DNA of 64,000 bases from DASTEQ01 sp040905185 (GTDB lineage: Bacteria; Chloroflexota; Limnocylindria; QHBO01): the NCBI GenBank assembly GCA_040905185.1, contig JBBDRZ010000001.1, positions 124,001 to 188,000 on the forward strand, read 5' to 3'. Position 1 is the stretch's first letter. Each line of letters begins with the position of its first letter. Below, piece after piece: positions 8,773-15,462 of the stretch. A program made the position numbers and the translations under genes. The notes under the pieces are model-generated. The model did no database searches, had not been told where the DNA came from, and saw nothing but the letters and a program-made list of their open reading frames with translations.

Positions 8773-9081
8773 TCAGCGGGCAGCGGCCCGGCGCAGGAGG
8801 AGGCGGAGGACCACCAGCAGACCGATCGCGGCCGCCGCCGCGCCGAGACCGACCAATGCCGCGCGCTCGGCACCGGATGGCCACGCCACCGACAGGCCGA
8901 TCAAGCCGGCGACCAGCGCCACGGCCGCGCTCTTCAGCCAGAACGCACGGTGGAACGACCAATCCCGAGGCGCCCGCGGGCCGGGCCGGCGCGGCGGGCG
9001 GCGCCCACCGGCCTTGGGCGGCGCGTACGGGTCCTGCCCTTTCATCATCCGCTGGTACTGGCGGCGTTCGGCGCGCGACAT
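8773..9081 (-). CDS. Small two-helix membrane protein, unknown function
   Basis: A 102-residue protein not recognised as a named family. The first 45 residues are basic and proline/glycine rich (MSRAERRQYQRMMKGQDPY and a run of PP/RR). Two hydrophobic segments follow (about 48-66 and 73-92), and the tail is RLLLRRAAAR. It is the first gene of the plsY-pgsA operon and has its own leaderless-type promoter, so it may be a membrane-associated helper. The start is supported by the TAGACT box 9 nt upstream. Confidence 0.7.
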   Translation of the reverse strand: MSRAERRQYQRMMKGQDPYAPPKAGGRRPPRRPGPRAPRDWSFHRAFWLKSAAVALVAGLIGLSVAWPSGAERAALVGLGAAAAAIGLLVVLRLLLRRAAAR

Positions 9082-9090
9082 CGGTCCTCA

Positions 9091-9096
9091 AGTCTA
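9091..9096 (-). promoter_or_regulatory. -10 box of leaderless start (small membrane protein-plsY-pgsA)
   Basis: On the minus strand TAGACT, inside GATAGACT, ends 9 nt before the ATG at 9081. It faces the aceE -10 box 8 nt away on the other strand. Confidence 0.55.
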
Positions 9097-9104
9097 TCTG
9101 CCGC

Positions 9105-9110
9105 TAGGAT
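9105..9110 (+). promoter_or_regulatory. -10 box of leaderless start (aceE)
   Basis: TAGGAT ends 9 nt before the GTG at 9120; no Shine-Dalgarno sequence is present. The whole divergent region between the two start codons is only 38 nt. Confidence 0.55.
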
Positions 9111-9119
9111 GCGATCGTC

Positions 9120-11795
9120 GTGCACGACGTCTTCGACCAGTTCAAGCACCAGCTCCCCGACCAGGACCCGGCCGAGACCGAGGAGTGGCTCGAGTCGCTT
9201 GACGCCGTAGTCGACCAGGCCGGGCCGGAGCGTGCCCGGTTCATCCTGTTCCGGTTGCTGAAGCGAGCCCGGCAGCTCCAGGTCGGCCTGCCGCCGCTGA
9301 CCCAGACCCGCTATGTGAATACCATCTCGCCCGAACAGGAGCCGCCGTTCCCCGGCGACGAGGAGATGGAGCTGCGGATCCGACGCATGATCCGGTGGAA
9401 CGCGCTGGCCATGGTCCTGCGCGCCAACACCCGCTTCGAGGGCATCGGCGGACATCTGTCCACGTACGCCTCGGCCGCCAGCCTGTATGAGGTTGGCTTC
9501 AACCATTTCTTCCGCGGCTGGGACGACGGCCCGGGCGACCTGGTCTACTTCCAGGGCCACGCTGCGCCCGGGATCTATGCCCGGGCCTTCCTTGAGGGCC
9601 GCCTGACGGTCGAGCAGCTCGACCATTTCCGGCGGGAGGCGCTGTGGCAGGGCGGCCTGTCTTCGTACCCCCATCCGCGGACGATGCCCGAGTTCTGGCA
9701 GTTCCCCACCGTTTCGATGGGCCTGGGCCCCCTGGCGGCCATCTACCAGGCCCGCTTCAACCGTTACCTGGCCGCGCGCCGCATCGCCGACACGGCCAAC
9801 ACCCGGGTCTGGGGATTCGTGGGCGACGGAGAGATGGACGAGCCGGAGTCGCTGGCCGGCCTGAGCCTGGCCGCGCGGGAGGGCCTCGACAACCTGATCT
9901 TCGTCGTGAACTGCAACCTCCAGCGCCTGGACGGCCCGGTGCGGGGCAACGGCAAGATCATCCAGGAGCTCGAATCGGTGTTCCGCGGCGCCGGCTGGCA
10001 CGTCATCAAGGTCATCTGGTCCCGCGAATGGGATGCCCTGCTGGAACGGGACACGGACAGCGTGCTCCTGAACAAGATGACCGAGACCCTGGACGGCGAC
10101 TACCAGACCCTGTCGGTGGCCGATGGCGCCTACATCCGGGAGCACTTTTTCGGCCCCGATCCGCGGCTGGCTGCCCTGGTGGCGGACAAGACCGATCCCG
10201 AGCTGGCGGCGCTCCGACGCGGCGGACACGACTACCGCAAGCTGTACGCCGCCTACCACTACGCGACCCAACACCAGGGGGCGCCGGTCGTGATCCTGGC
10301 CAAGACCGTCAAGGGCTGGACCCTGGGCCCGGGCATCGAGGCCCGCAACGTGACTCACCAGTCCAAGAAGCTGACCGTGGACGAGCTGCGCATCTTCCGG
10401 GATCGGCTCCAGCTCCCGATCCCCGACGACCAGCTGGCGGACGCGCCGTATTACCACCCCGGCATGGACAGTCCGGAGATTCGCTACATGCTCGAGCGCC
10501 GAAATGCCCTGGGCGGGACCCTCCCGCGGCGTCGGTTCGAGTCCCAGCCCCTGCCGGCGCCTGCCGACGCGGTCTTCGCTGAAGTGTTCGCCGGGGCCGA
10601 CCGGCCGGCCTCGACGACCATGGCCTTCGGCCGACTGCTGCGCAACCTGGTTCGGGACCCGGATCTCGGGCAGCGTGTGGTCCCGATCATCCCCGACGAG
10701 GCCCGGACCTTCGGGATGGACCCCCTGTTCAAGGAGCTCGGGATCTACAACCCGCTTGGCCAGCGCTACGCCTCGGTCGACCGCCAGCTGCTCCTCTCCT
10801 ATCGCGAGGCGGTCGACGGCCAGATCCTCGAGGAAGGGATCACCGAGGCAGGTGCCATGGGCTCGTTCACGGCGGCCGGGACCGCGTACGCGGTGCACGG
10901 CCAGCCTCTAATCCCCTTTTACGTCTTCTATTCGATGTTCGGCCTGCAGCGCACCGGCGACCAGGTGTGGGCCTTCGGCGACGCGCGCGGCCGGGGATTC
11001 ATGATGGGCGCCACCGCGGGTCGCACCACCCTCACCGGGGAGGGCCTCCAGCACGACGACGGTCAGAGCCACCTGTACGCGCTGGCCGTCCCGAACCTCC
11101 AGTCCTACGACCCGGCCTTCGCCTACGAGCTGGGGGTCATCGTCCGCGAGGGCATCCGGCGCATGTGGGACGCCGGCGAGGACGTCTTCTACTACATCAC
11201 CCTGTACAACGAGAACTGGACCCAGCCGCCGCTGCCCGAGGGCGTCGAGGACGGGATCCTGCGCGGGCTGTACGAATGCCGGCCGGCGTCGGGTGAAGGC
11301 CGCCGGGTGCAGATCCTCGGTTCGGGCTCCATCCTCCACCAGGCGCTCCGCGCCGCGGACCTGCTGGCCGAACGATTCGGGGTGGCGGCCGACGTGTGGA
11401 GCGCCACGTCGTTTCAGCAGCTGCGCGCCGATTGCCTGCGGGTCGAGCGCCACAACCGGCTGCACCCCGGCGCGGAGCCCGAGGTGCCGTACCTGGTGCG
11501 CCAGCTGGCCGATGCGCCCGGGCCCATCGTCGCGGCGACCGACTTCGTGAAGGCCGTCCCGGACGTGGTCGCGCGCTGGATCGACCGCCCGTACGTGGTC
11601 CTGGGCACCGACGGATTCGGCCGGTCCGACACGCGCGAAGCGCTCCGAACGTATTTCGAGGTCAGTCCCGAGCAGATCGCGTATGCCGCTCTGGTCGGGC
11701 TGCGGCAGGCCGGGGAAGCGACGGTTGACGAGCTGCAGGCCGCCCTTGGCGGGCTGGGCATTGATCCCGAGCGGCCCGATCCTGCCCTGCCGTGA
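9120..11795 (+). CDS. aceE: Pyruvate dehydrogenase E1 component, homodimeric type
   Basis: An 891-residue thiamine-diphosphate enzyme that decarboxylates pyruvate and acetylates the lipoyl domain of E2. Its length matches E. coli-type AceE (about 887). The TPP-binding motif starts with GDGEMDEPESL and ends in NCNLQRLDGPV; HFFRGWDDGPGDLVYFQGHAAPG near the N terminus and GATAGRTTLTGEGLQHDDGQ in the pyrimidine-binding half are characteristic. E2 and E3 are not in the window. The lipoate genes lie 8 kb upstream on the same strand. Having AceE rather than the two-subunit E1 is typical of Actinobacteria and Proteobacteria and is notable if the host is a chloroflexote. Confidence 0.97.
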   Translation: MHDVFDQFKHQLPDQDPAETEEWLESLDAVVDQAGPERARFILFRLLKRARQLQVGLPPLTQTRYVNTISPEQEPPFPGDEEMELRIRRMIRWNALAMVLRANTRFEGIGGHLSTYASAASLYEVGFNHFFRGWDDGPGDLVYFQGHAAPGIYARAFLEGRLTVEQLDHFRREALWQGGLSSYPHPRTMPEFWQFPTVSMGLGPLAAIYQARFNRYLAARRIADTANTRVWGFVGDGEMDEPESLAGLSLAAREGLDNLIFVVNCNLQRLDGPVRGNGKIIQELESVFRGAGWHVIKVIWSREWDALLERDTDSVLLNKMTETLDGDYQTLSVADGAYIREHFFGPDPRLAALVADKTDPELAALRRGGHDYRKLYAAYHYATQHQGAPVVILAKTVKGWTLGPGIEARNVTHQSKKLTVDELRIFRDRLQLPIPDDQLADAPYYHPGMDSPEIRYMLERRNALGGTLPRRRFESQPLPAPADAVFAEVFAGADRPASTTMAFGRLLRNLVRDPDLGQRVVPIIPDEARTFGMDPLFKELGIYNPLGQRYASVDRQLLLSYREAVDGQILEEGITEAGAMGSFTAAGTAYAVHGQPLIPFYVFYSMFGLQRTGDQVWAFGDARGRGFMMGATAGRTTLTGEGLQHDDGQSHLYALAVPNLQSYDPAFAYELGVIVREGIRRMWDAGEDVFYYITLYNENWTQPPLPEGVEDGILRGLYECRPASGEGRRVQILGSGSILHQALRAADLLAERFGVAADVWSATSFQQLRADCLRVERHNRLHPGAEPEVPYLVRQLADAPGPIVAATDFVKAVPDVVARWIDRPYVVLGTDGFGRSDTREALRTYFEVSPEQIAYAALVGLRQAGEATVDELQAALGGLGIDPERPDPALP

Positions 11796-11796
11796 C

Positions 11797-11830
11797 GCAT
11801 GAGATTCTGGTTGGCATGAGATTCTGGTTG
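11797..11830 (+). repeat. Two tandem 17-bp copies after aceE
   Basis: The unit GCATGAGATTCTGGTTG occurs twice in perfect tandem (11797-11813 and 11814-11830), starting at the aceE stop. It lies in an unusually AT-rich stretch that leads to the next operon's promoter. It may be replication slippage or paired binding sites; no function is assigned. Confidence 0.9.
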
Positions 11831-11877
11831 GCGAACGGCCAATCTGCCACGCGCGAAGCACATAATAGAAAAGGCCA

Positions 11878-11906
11878 TTGACAAGATAGCAATCACATAT
11901 TACTGT
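11878..11906 (+). promoter_or_regulatory. Sigma-70-type promoter of the DUF2089 operon
   Basis: A perfect -35 TTGACA (11878-11883) and TACTGT (11901-11906) are separated by 17 nt in an AT-rich region. Transcription would start near 11913, giving a leader of about 30 nt with GGAG at 11931-11934 ahead of the GTG at 11943. This classical layout contrasts with the leaderless genes around it. Confidence 0.7.
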
Positions 11907-11942
11907 CTGCCCATCAGATCACTCAGATAGGGAGACAGGACA

Positions 11943-12086
11943 GTGTTGGACTACCGATTCCACTACGCGCAGCTGGTCATCGAGGACCGCCTGCGCCCGC
12001 ATCGCGCCACGGAGACCACTCGGCTTGCGCCGCGCGTCCACCGGCGCGAACCGCAGCCAGCGGCTCCCGCCACCAGCCGCCGCTGA
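11943..12086 (+). CDS. Small 47-residue protein leading the DUF2089 operon
   Basis: A GTG-started small gene with a good promoter (11878-11906), GGAG placed 8 nt before the start and a stop codon that overlaps the next gene's ATG by one base (TGATG, 12084-12088). The product starts LDYRFHYAQLVIEDRLRPHR and ends basic and alanine/proline rich. It has no membrane segment. It is either a real micro-protein or a translated leader that couples ribosomes to the DUF2089 gene; the family is not recognised. Confidence 0.6.
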   Translation: MLDYRFHYAQLVIEDRLRPHRATETTRLAPRVHRREPQPAAPATSRR

Positions 12087-12526
12087 TGGCACCTCGCGAC
12101 GTCATCGCCACCTGCCCGGTATGCGCCGGTGAGCTGGCCATCAGCCGCCTGCACTGCCGCACCTGCGGTACGACGCTGGAGGGCGAATTCGGGGTCGGGC
12201 GATTCGGAAAGCTGAGCCGCGAGCAGATGGCCCTCCTCGAGAGCTTCCTCCGCTCCCGCGGCAACCTCAAGGAGATGGAGCGGGCGCTTGGGATCTCCTA
12301 CCCCACGGTTCGGGCGCGGGTCGAGGCCCTGGTCCAGGCGCTCGGACTGGCCGATGGCGAGTCCGACCCGGAGCTGGTCGACGACGGAGACGACCGAGAG
12401 GCGGGAGCCGCCGCCGAAGCGGACACGGCCACCCAACGCCGCGCCATCCTGGAGCGCCTGGCCAGGCGCGAGATCGATGCCGCGGCCGCGGCTGAGGCAC
12501 TGCGCGACCTCGAGGGAACCGACTGA
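12086..12526 (+). CDS. DUF2089 family zinc-ribbon/HTH protein
   Basis: A 146-residue protein. Residues 10-27 form a zinc ribbon with CPVC (Cys10, Cys13) and CRTC (Cys24, Cys27). Residues about 45-95 hold a helix-turn-helix-like segment (SRGNLKEMERALGISYPTVRARVEAL), so DNA binding is likely. The C-terminal ERLARREIDAAAAAEAL resembles a SHOCT-like oligomerisation helix and recurs in the two following gene products, which argues that the three proteins interact. Stop and start codons overlap on both sides. Confidence 0.85.
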   Translation: MAPRDVIATCPVCAGELAISRLHCRTCGTTLEGEFGVGRFGKLSREQMALLESFLRSRGNLKEMERALGISYPTVRARVEALVQALGLADGESDPELVDDGDDREAGAAAEADTATQRRAILERLARREIDAAAAAEALRDLEGTD

Positions 12527-13500
12527 TGCCCACCTATCGGCGCCTCCAGGACATCGACCACGAGATCGGACCCGGTGGCGCGCTGTCTCTGGCTGTCACG
12601 TCGGCCGACGTGCGGCTGACCGCGACCGCCGGCGCCTCGGCCCACGTGCGCGCGACGTTCGAGATCGGCGCCGCGTCCGACCAGGAGGCGGATGAGGCGT
12701 TCGAGACGCTGCGTCTCAGCGTCCACGCCGCGAACGGCACCCTGGCGGTGGACGAGCCGAACGGCCATCGCGGGTTGGGCGGGGCGATCTCACGCCTGCT
12801 GGGCGGGCGAACCGCCGAGTTGTTTGGCGTCGAGGTCGAGGCGCCGGCCGGCTGCCGGCTGGAGGTCCGCGTCGTGAGCAGTGACGTCCAGGCCTCGGGG
12901 TTCAATGGCTCGCAGCACTTCCAGTCCGTGTCGGGGGACCTGCGCCTGGTCGAGGCGGCTGGCGATCTGGATGTCGACTCGGTGTCCGGCGACGTCAGCC
13001 TGCGCGCCATCGCAGCGGTCTCCTTGACGATGAATAACGTATCGGGCGACCTGTCAGCCCAGGCACCCACCTTCGAGCACCTCCGGATCCAGAGCGTGAG
13101 CGGCGACGTGTCGGTCGACGGCGAGCTGAGCGCGGCAACCCCGCACGCCGTGGACACGGTGAGTGGCGACTTCCGGCTGGCGTCGGGCAGCGGGATCACG
13201 CTGACGGTGCGCGGCATGTCGAGTGACATCCACTCGGCGCTCCCCCATCGCCTGGAGGGTAGGGCCGACCGCCGGCGCCTGGTCCTGGGTGACGGCGCCG
13301 CGTCGGTGGCCTTCAACTCGATGTCCGGCGACCTGGCCGTCACCCAGTCGCGGCAGCGGCCGGGACCGGCCGAAGGATTCGTGGCATCGGCGCCGTCGAC
13401 AGCTCCGCACGCCAACAAGCGAGACGAGATCCTGGGCGCGCTCGAGCGCGGCGAGATCGACGTCGACGAGGCGATGCGCCATCTGGGTGACCGGGCTTGA
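12526..13500 (+). CDS. DUF4097-type beta-repeat protein with C-terminal SHOCT-like helix
   Basis: A 324-residue protein. Residues about 20-275 contain repeated short strands with the pattern SVSGDVSL / SVSGDVSV / TVSGDFRL / SMSGDLAV, the DUF4097 right-handed beta-helix type. The last 30 residues, KRDEILGALERGEIDVDEAM, are a SHOCT-like helix shared with its operon partners. No signal peptide is visible, so it is probably cytoplasmic. DUF4097 proteins often sit beside transcription regulators and anti-sigma-like genes. Function unknown. Confidence 0.82.
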   Translation: MPTYRRLQDIDHEIGPGGALSLAVTSADVRLTATAGASAHVRATFEIGAASDQEADEAFETLRLSVHAANGTLAVDEPNGHRGLGGAISRLLGGRTAELFGVEVEAPAGCRLEVRVVSSDVQASGFNGSQHFQSVSGDLRLVEAAGDLDVDSVSGDVSLRAIAAVSLTMNNVSGDLSAQAPTFEHLRIQSVSGDVSVDGELSAATPHAVDTVSGDFRLASGSGITLTVRGMSSDIHSALPHRLEGRADRRRLVLGDGAASVAFNSMSGDLAVTQSRQRPGPAEGFVASAPSTAPHANKRDEILGALERGEIDVDEAMRHLGDRA

Positions 13501-13862
13501 CCGACGAGCTGGAGACCGTCTTGCGCCTGGTGGCCGAGGGACGGCTGACCCCGGAAGAGGCAGCGCCCATCGTGGCCGCCTTCACCCATCGCGCCGATGC
13601 GCCCACCGGGCGATCGTCCGAGGCGGCGCGGGAGGCGGGGGCCGGCGCCCGCCAGCTCCGGATCCGTGTCGAGGAGCAGGGCCGGACGGTGGTGAACCTG
13701 CGCGTTCCCCTCTCGGTAGCCGAGATCGCGCTGAACATGGTGCCCGGGTTGGCCGGCGAGCAGGCCGCTCGCGTCCGCGCCGCCCTCCGGGGCGGCGCGA
13801 TCGGTCCCATCGTCGATGTCGAAGACCCGGATGGCGATGCCGTCCTGATCAGCATCGAGTGA
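13497..13862 (+). CDS. Small SHOCT-like domain protein
   Basis: A 121-residue protein starting with TTG overlapping the previous stop (TTGA, 13497-13500). Residues 1-25 (LETVLRLVAEGRLTPEEAAPIVAAF) are a SHOCT-like helical hairpin; the rest (LRIRVEEQGRTVVNLRVPLSVAEIAL) looks like a small beta-rich domain. It is the last gene of the four-gene unit that starts at 11943. The non-standard start is inferred from coupling only; no better ATG/GTG lies near. Confidence 0.68.
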   Translation: MTDELETVLRLVAEGRLTPEEAAPIVAAFTHRADAPTGRSSEAAREAGAGARQLRIRVEEQGRTVVNLRVPLSVAEIALNMVPGLAGEQAARVRAALRGGAIGPIVDVEDPDGDAVLISIE

Positions 13863-13875
13863 TGAGCCGCGAGGC

Positions 13876-15408
13876 GTGACGCCGAGCTGGGCCGAGGGGG
13901 CGGTCCTGTACCAGGTCTATCCGCGCGCCTTCGCGGACGAAGACGGGGACGGCATCGGCGACCTGCCCGGGGTGACCGCCCGCCTGGACCACCTGGCCGG
14001 TCAGCCGGACTCGCTGGGCGTGGACGCGATCTGGCTGTCCCCGTTTTACCCACATGGCGGCGTCGACGGCGGATACGACGTGACCGAATTCACCGCGGTC
14101 GCCCCCGAGTTCGGTGCTCTGGCCGATGTCGACCGCCTGCTGGCGGCCTGCCACGAGCGGGGGGTGCGGGTGCTCCTCGACCTGGTCACCGGCCACACCT
14201 CGGACCGACATCCGTGGTTCGCGGCCGCGCGCGCGTCACGCGCCAACCCGTCCCGTGATTGGTACCTGTGGGCCGATCCGCGCCCCGGCTCGGCGCCACC
14301 CACCAACTGGGTGGCCGCGTTCGGCGGCCCCGCGTGGACCCTGGACCCGGGCAGTGGGCAGTTCTTCCACCATTCGTTCTACCCGGAGCAGCCAGACCTC
14401 AACTGGCGAAACGCGGCAGTGCGGGAGGAGATGGCCAATGCGATGCGGTTCTGGCTGGATCGCGGAGTGGACGGCTTTCGGGTGGACGCGATCGAGTTTC
14501 TGATCAAGGATCGGCGGCTGCGCGACAATCCGCCTGCCGGCCCAACCCTACCCCCATGGTCAGCCGAGCCGGGTGGCCTGCGACGGCGGTGGACACGGAA
14601 CCAGCCGGGCCTGGCCGGGGTCCTCCGCCATCTGCGGCGCGTCACCGACGAGTACCCTGATCGCATCCTGCTGGGCGAGCTGTACGCACCCGCCAGGCAG
14701 GTTGCGGCGGCGCTGCGCGGCGCCCGCGGTGACGGGCTGCACCTGGGCCTCGACCACCAGCTGGCCAAGTCGGCCTGGGACGCGAGGGCCTTCCGGCGCG
14801 CCGTCGCCGCGGCCGAGCGCCACCTCGCGCCGCCCCTCTCCCCCACTTGGGCCTTCTCGAACCACGACCTGTCGCGGCATGCGACGCGCTGGGGTACCGA
14901 GCGCGCCCGCCTGGCCGCGCTGATCCTGCTCACCCTGCGCGGGACGATGTGCCTGTACCAGGGCGAGGAGATCGGGATGACCGACGTCGCGCCGGCGCCC
15001 GGCCCCAGGTCTGATCGTGCCGGGAGCGATCGGGCCGGGCGCGATCGGGCCGGGCGCGATCCGGCTCGAGGGCCATTCGACTGGGACGAAGCGGCCCGCC
15101 AACGGATCGACCACGAATCGCTGCTCGCGCTGTACCGCGGGCTCATCGACCTGCGTCGTCGTTCGCCGGCCTTGCGGGCTGGGTCGCTGAGCCTGCTCCG
15201 CGGCCTGCCCTCCGGCGTCCTCGGCTACGAGCGGCTCCTCGGCGCCGAACGGCTGACCGTGCTCGCGAACATGAGCCATCGGCGCGCCGTGGTCCGGCTG
15301 CCGTCCGGCCGAGCCGACACGCTGCTGAGCGCCACCGACCTGAACCAGGTCCACCCTGCCAGCGGCAAGGTCGAGCTGAATGCGGACCACGGCGTCGTCA
15401 TCGGCTGA
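13876..15408 (+). CDS. GH13 alpha-glucosidase/amylase family enzyme
   Basis: A 510-residue glycoside hydrolase of family 13. The (beta/alpha)8 barrel begins with AVLYQVYPRAFADEDGDGIGD. Active-site residues are visible: nucleophile Asp in GFRVDAIEFL, acid/base Glu in LLGELYAP and the transition-state Asp in FSNHDLSR; calcium- or sugar-binding regions are in AIWLSPFYPHGGVDGGYDV. It resembles oligo-1,6-glucosidases and alpha-glucosidases. Around residues 378-398 a Arg-Ala-Gly-Asp-rich repeat replaces the usual RTPMQWD region. No signal peptide, so a cytoplasmic maltose or trehalose-type substrate is likely. It starts 13 nt after the preceding gene. Confidence 0.88.
   Translation: MTPSWAEGAVLYQVYPRAFADEDGDGIGDLPGVTARLDHLAGQPDSLGVDAIWLSPFYPHGGVDGGYDVTEFTAVAPEFGALADVDRLLAACHERGVRVLLDLVTGHTSDRHPWFAAARASRANPSRDWYLWADPRPGSAPPTNWVAAFGGPAWTLDPGSGQFFHHSFYPEQPDLNWRNAAVREEMANAMRFWLDRGVDGFRVDAIEFLIKDRRLRDNPPAGPTLPPWSAEPGGLRRRWTRNQPGLAGVLRHLRRVTDEYPDRILLGELYAPARQVAAALRGARGDGLHLGLDHQLAKSAWDARAFRRAVAAAERHLAPPLSPTWAFSNHDLSRHATRWGTERARLAALILLTLRGTMCLYQGEEIGMTDVAPAPGPRSDRAGSDRAGRDRAGRDPARGPFDWDEAARQRIDHESLLALYRGLIDLRRRSPALRAGSLSLLRGLPSGVLGYERLLGAERLTVLANMSHRRAVVRLPSGRADTLLSATDLNQVHPASGKVELNADHGVVIG
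15011..15064 (+). repeat. Short tandem repeat inside the GH13 gene
   Basis: About three to four degenerate copies of a 15-base unit (GATCGGGCCGGGCGC-like) encode a run of Asp-Arg-Ala-Gly-Arg/Ser. The repeat keeps the frame and probably expanded by slippage in a surface loop. Confidence 0.8.
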
Positions 15409-15462
15409 GGGGCTACTTGGCGCGCCGCCGGTGGGCACACGGTGCTGTAATACGCGGAACCA

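Noticed and set aside
9045..10898. A 617-codon open frame antisense to aceE
   Set aside because: The plus strand encodes a clear AceE with all TPP motifs; the antisense frame is a product of high GC and has no domain.
15409..15462. A ydaO-type c-di-AMP riboswitch before the KimA-like gene
   Set aside because: The gap is only 54 nt, far too short for that riboswitch, and a -10-like TGTAAT lies just before the start.
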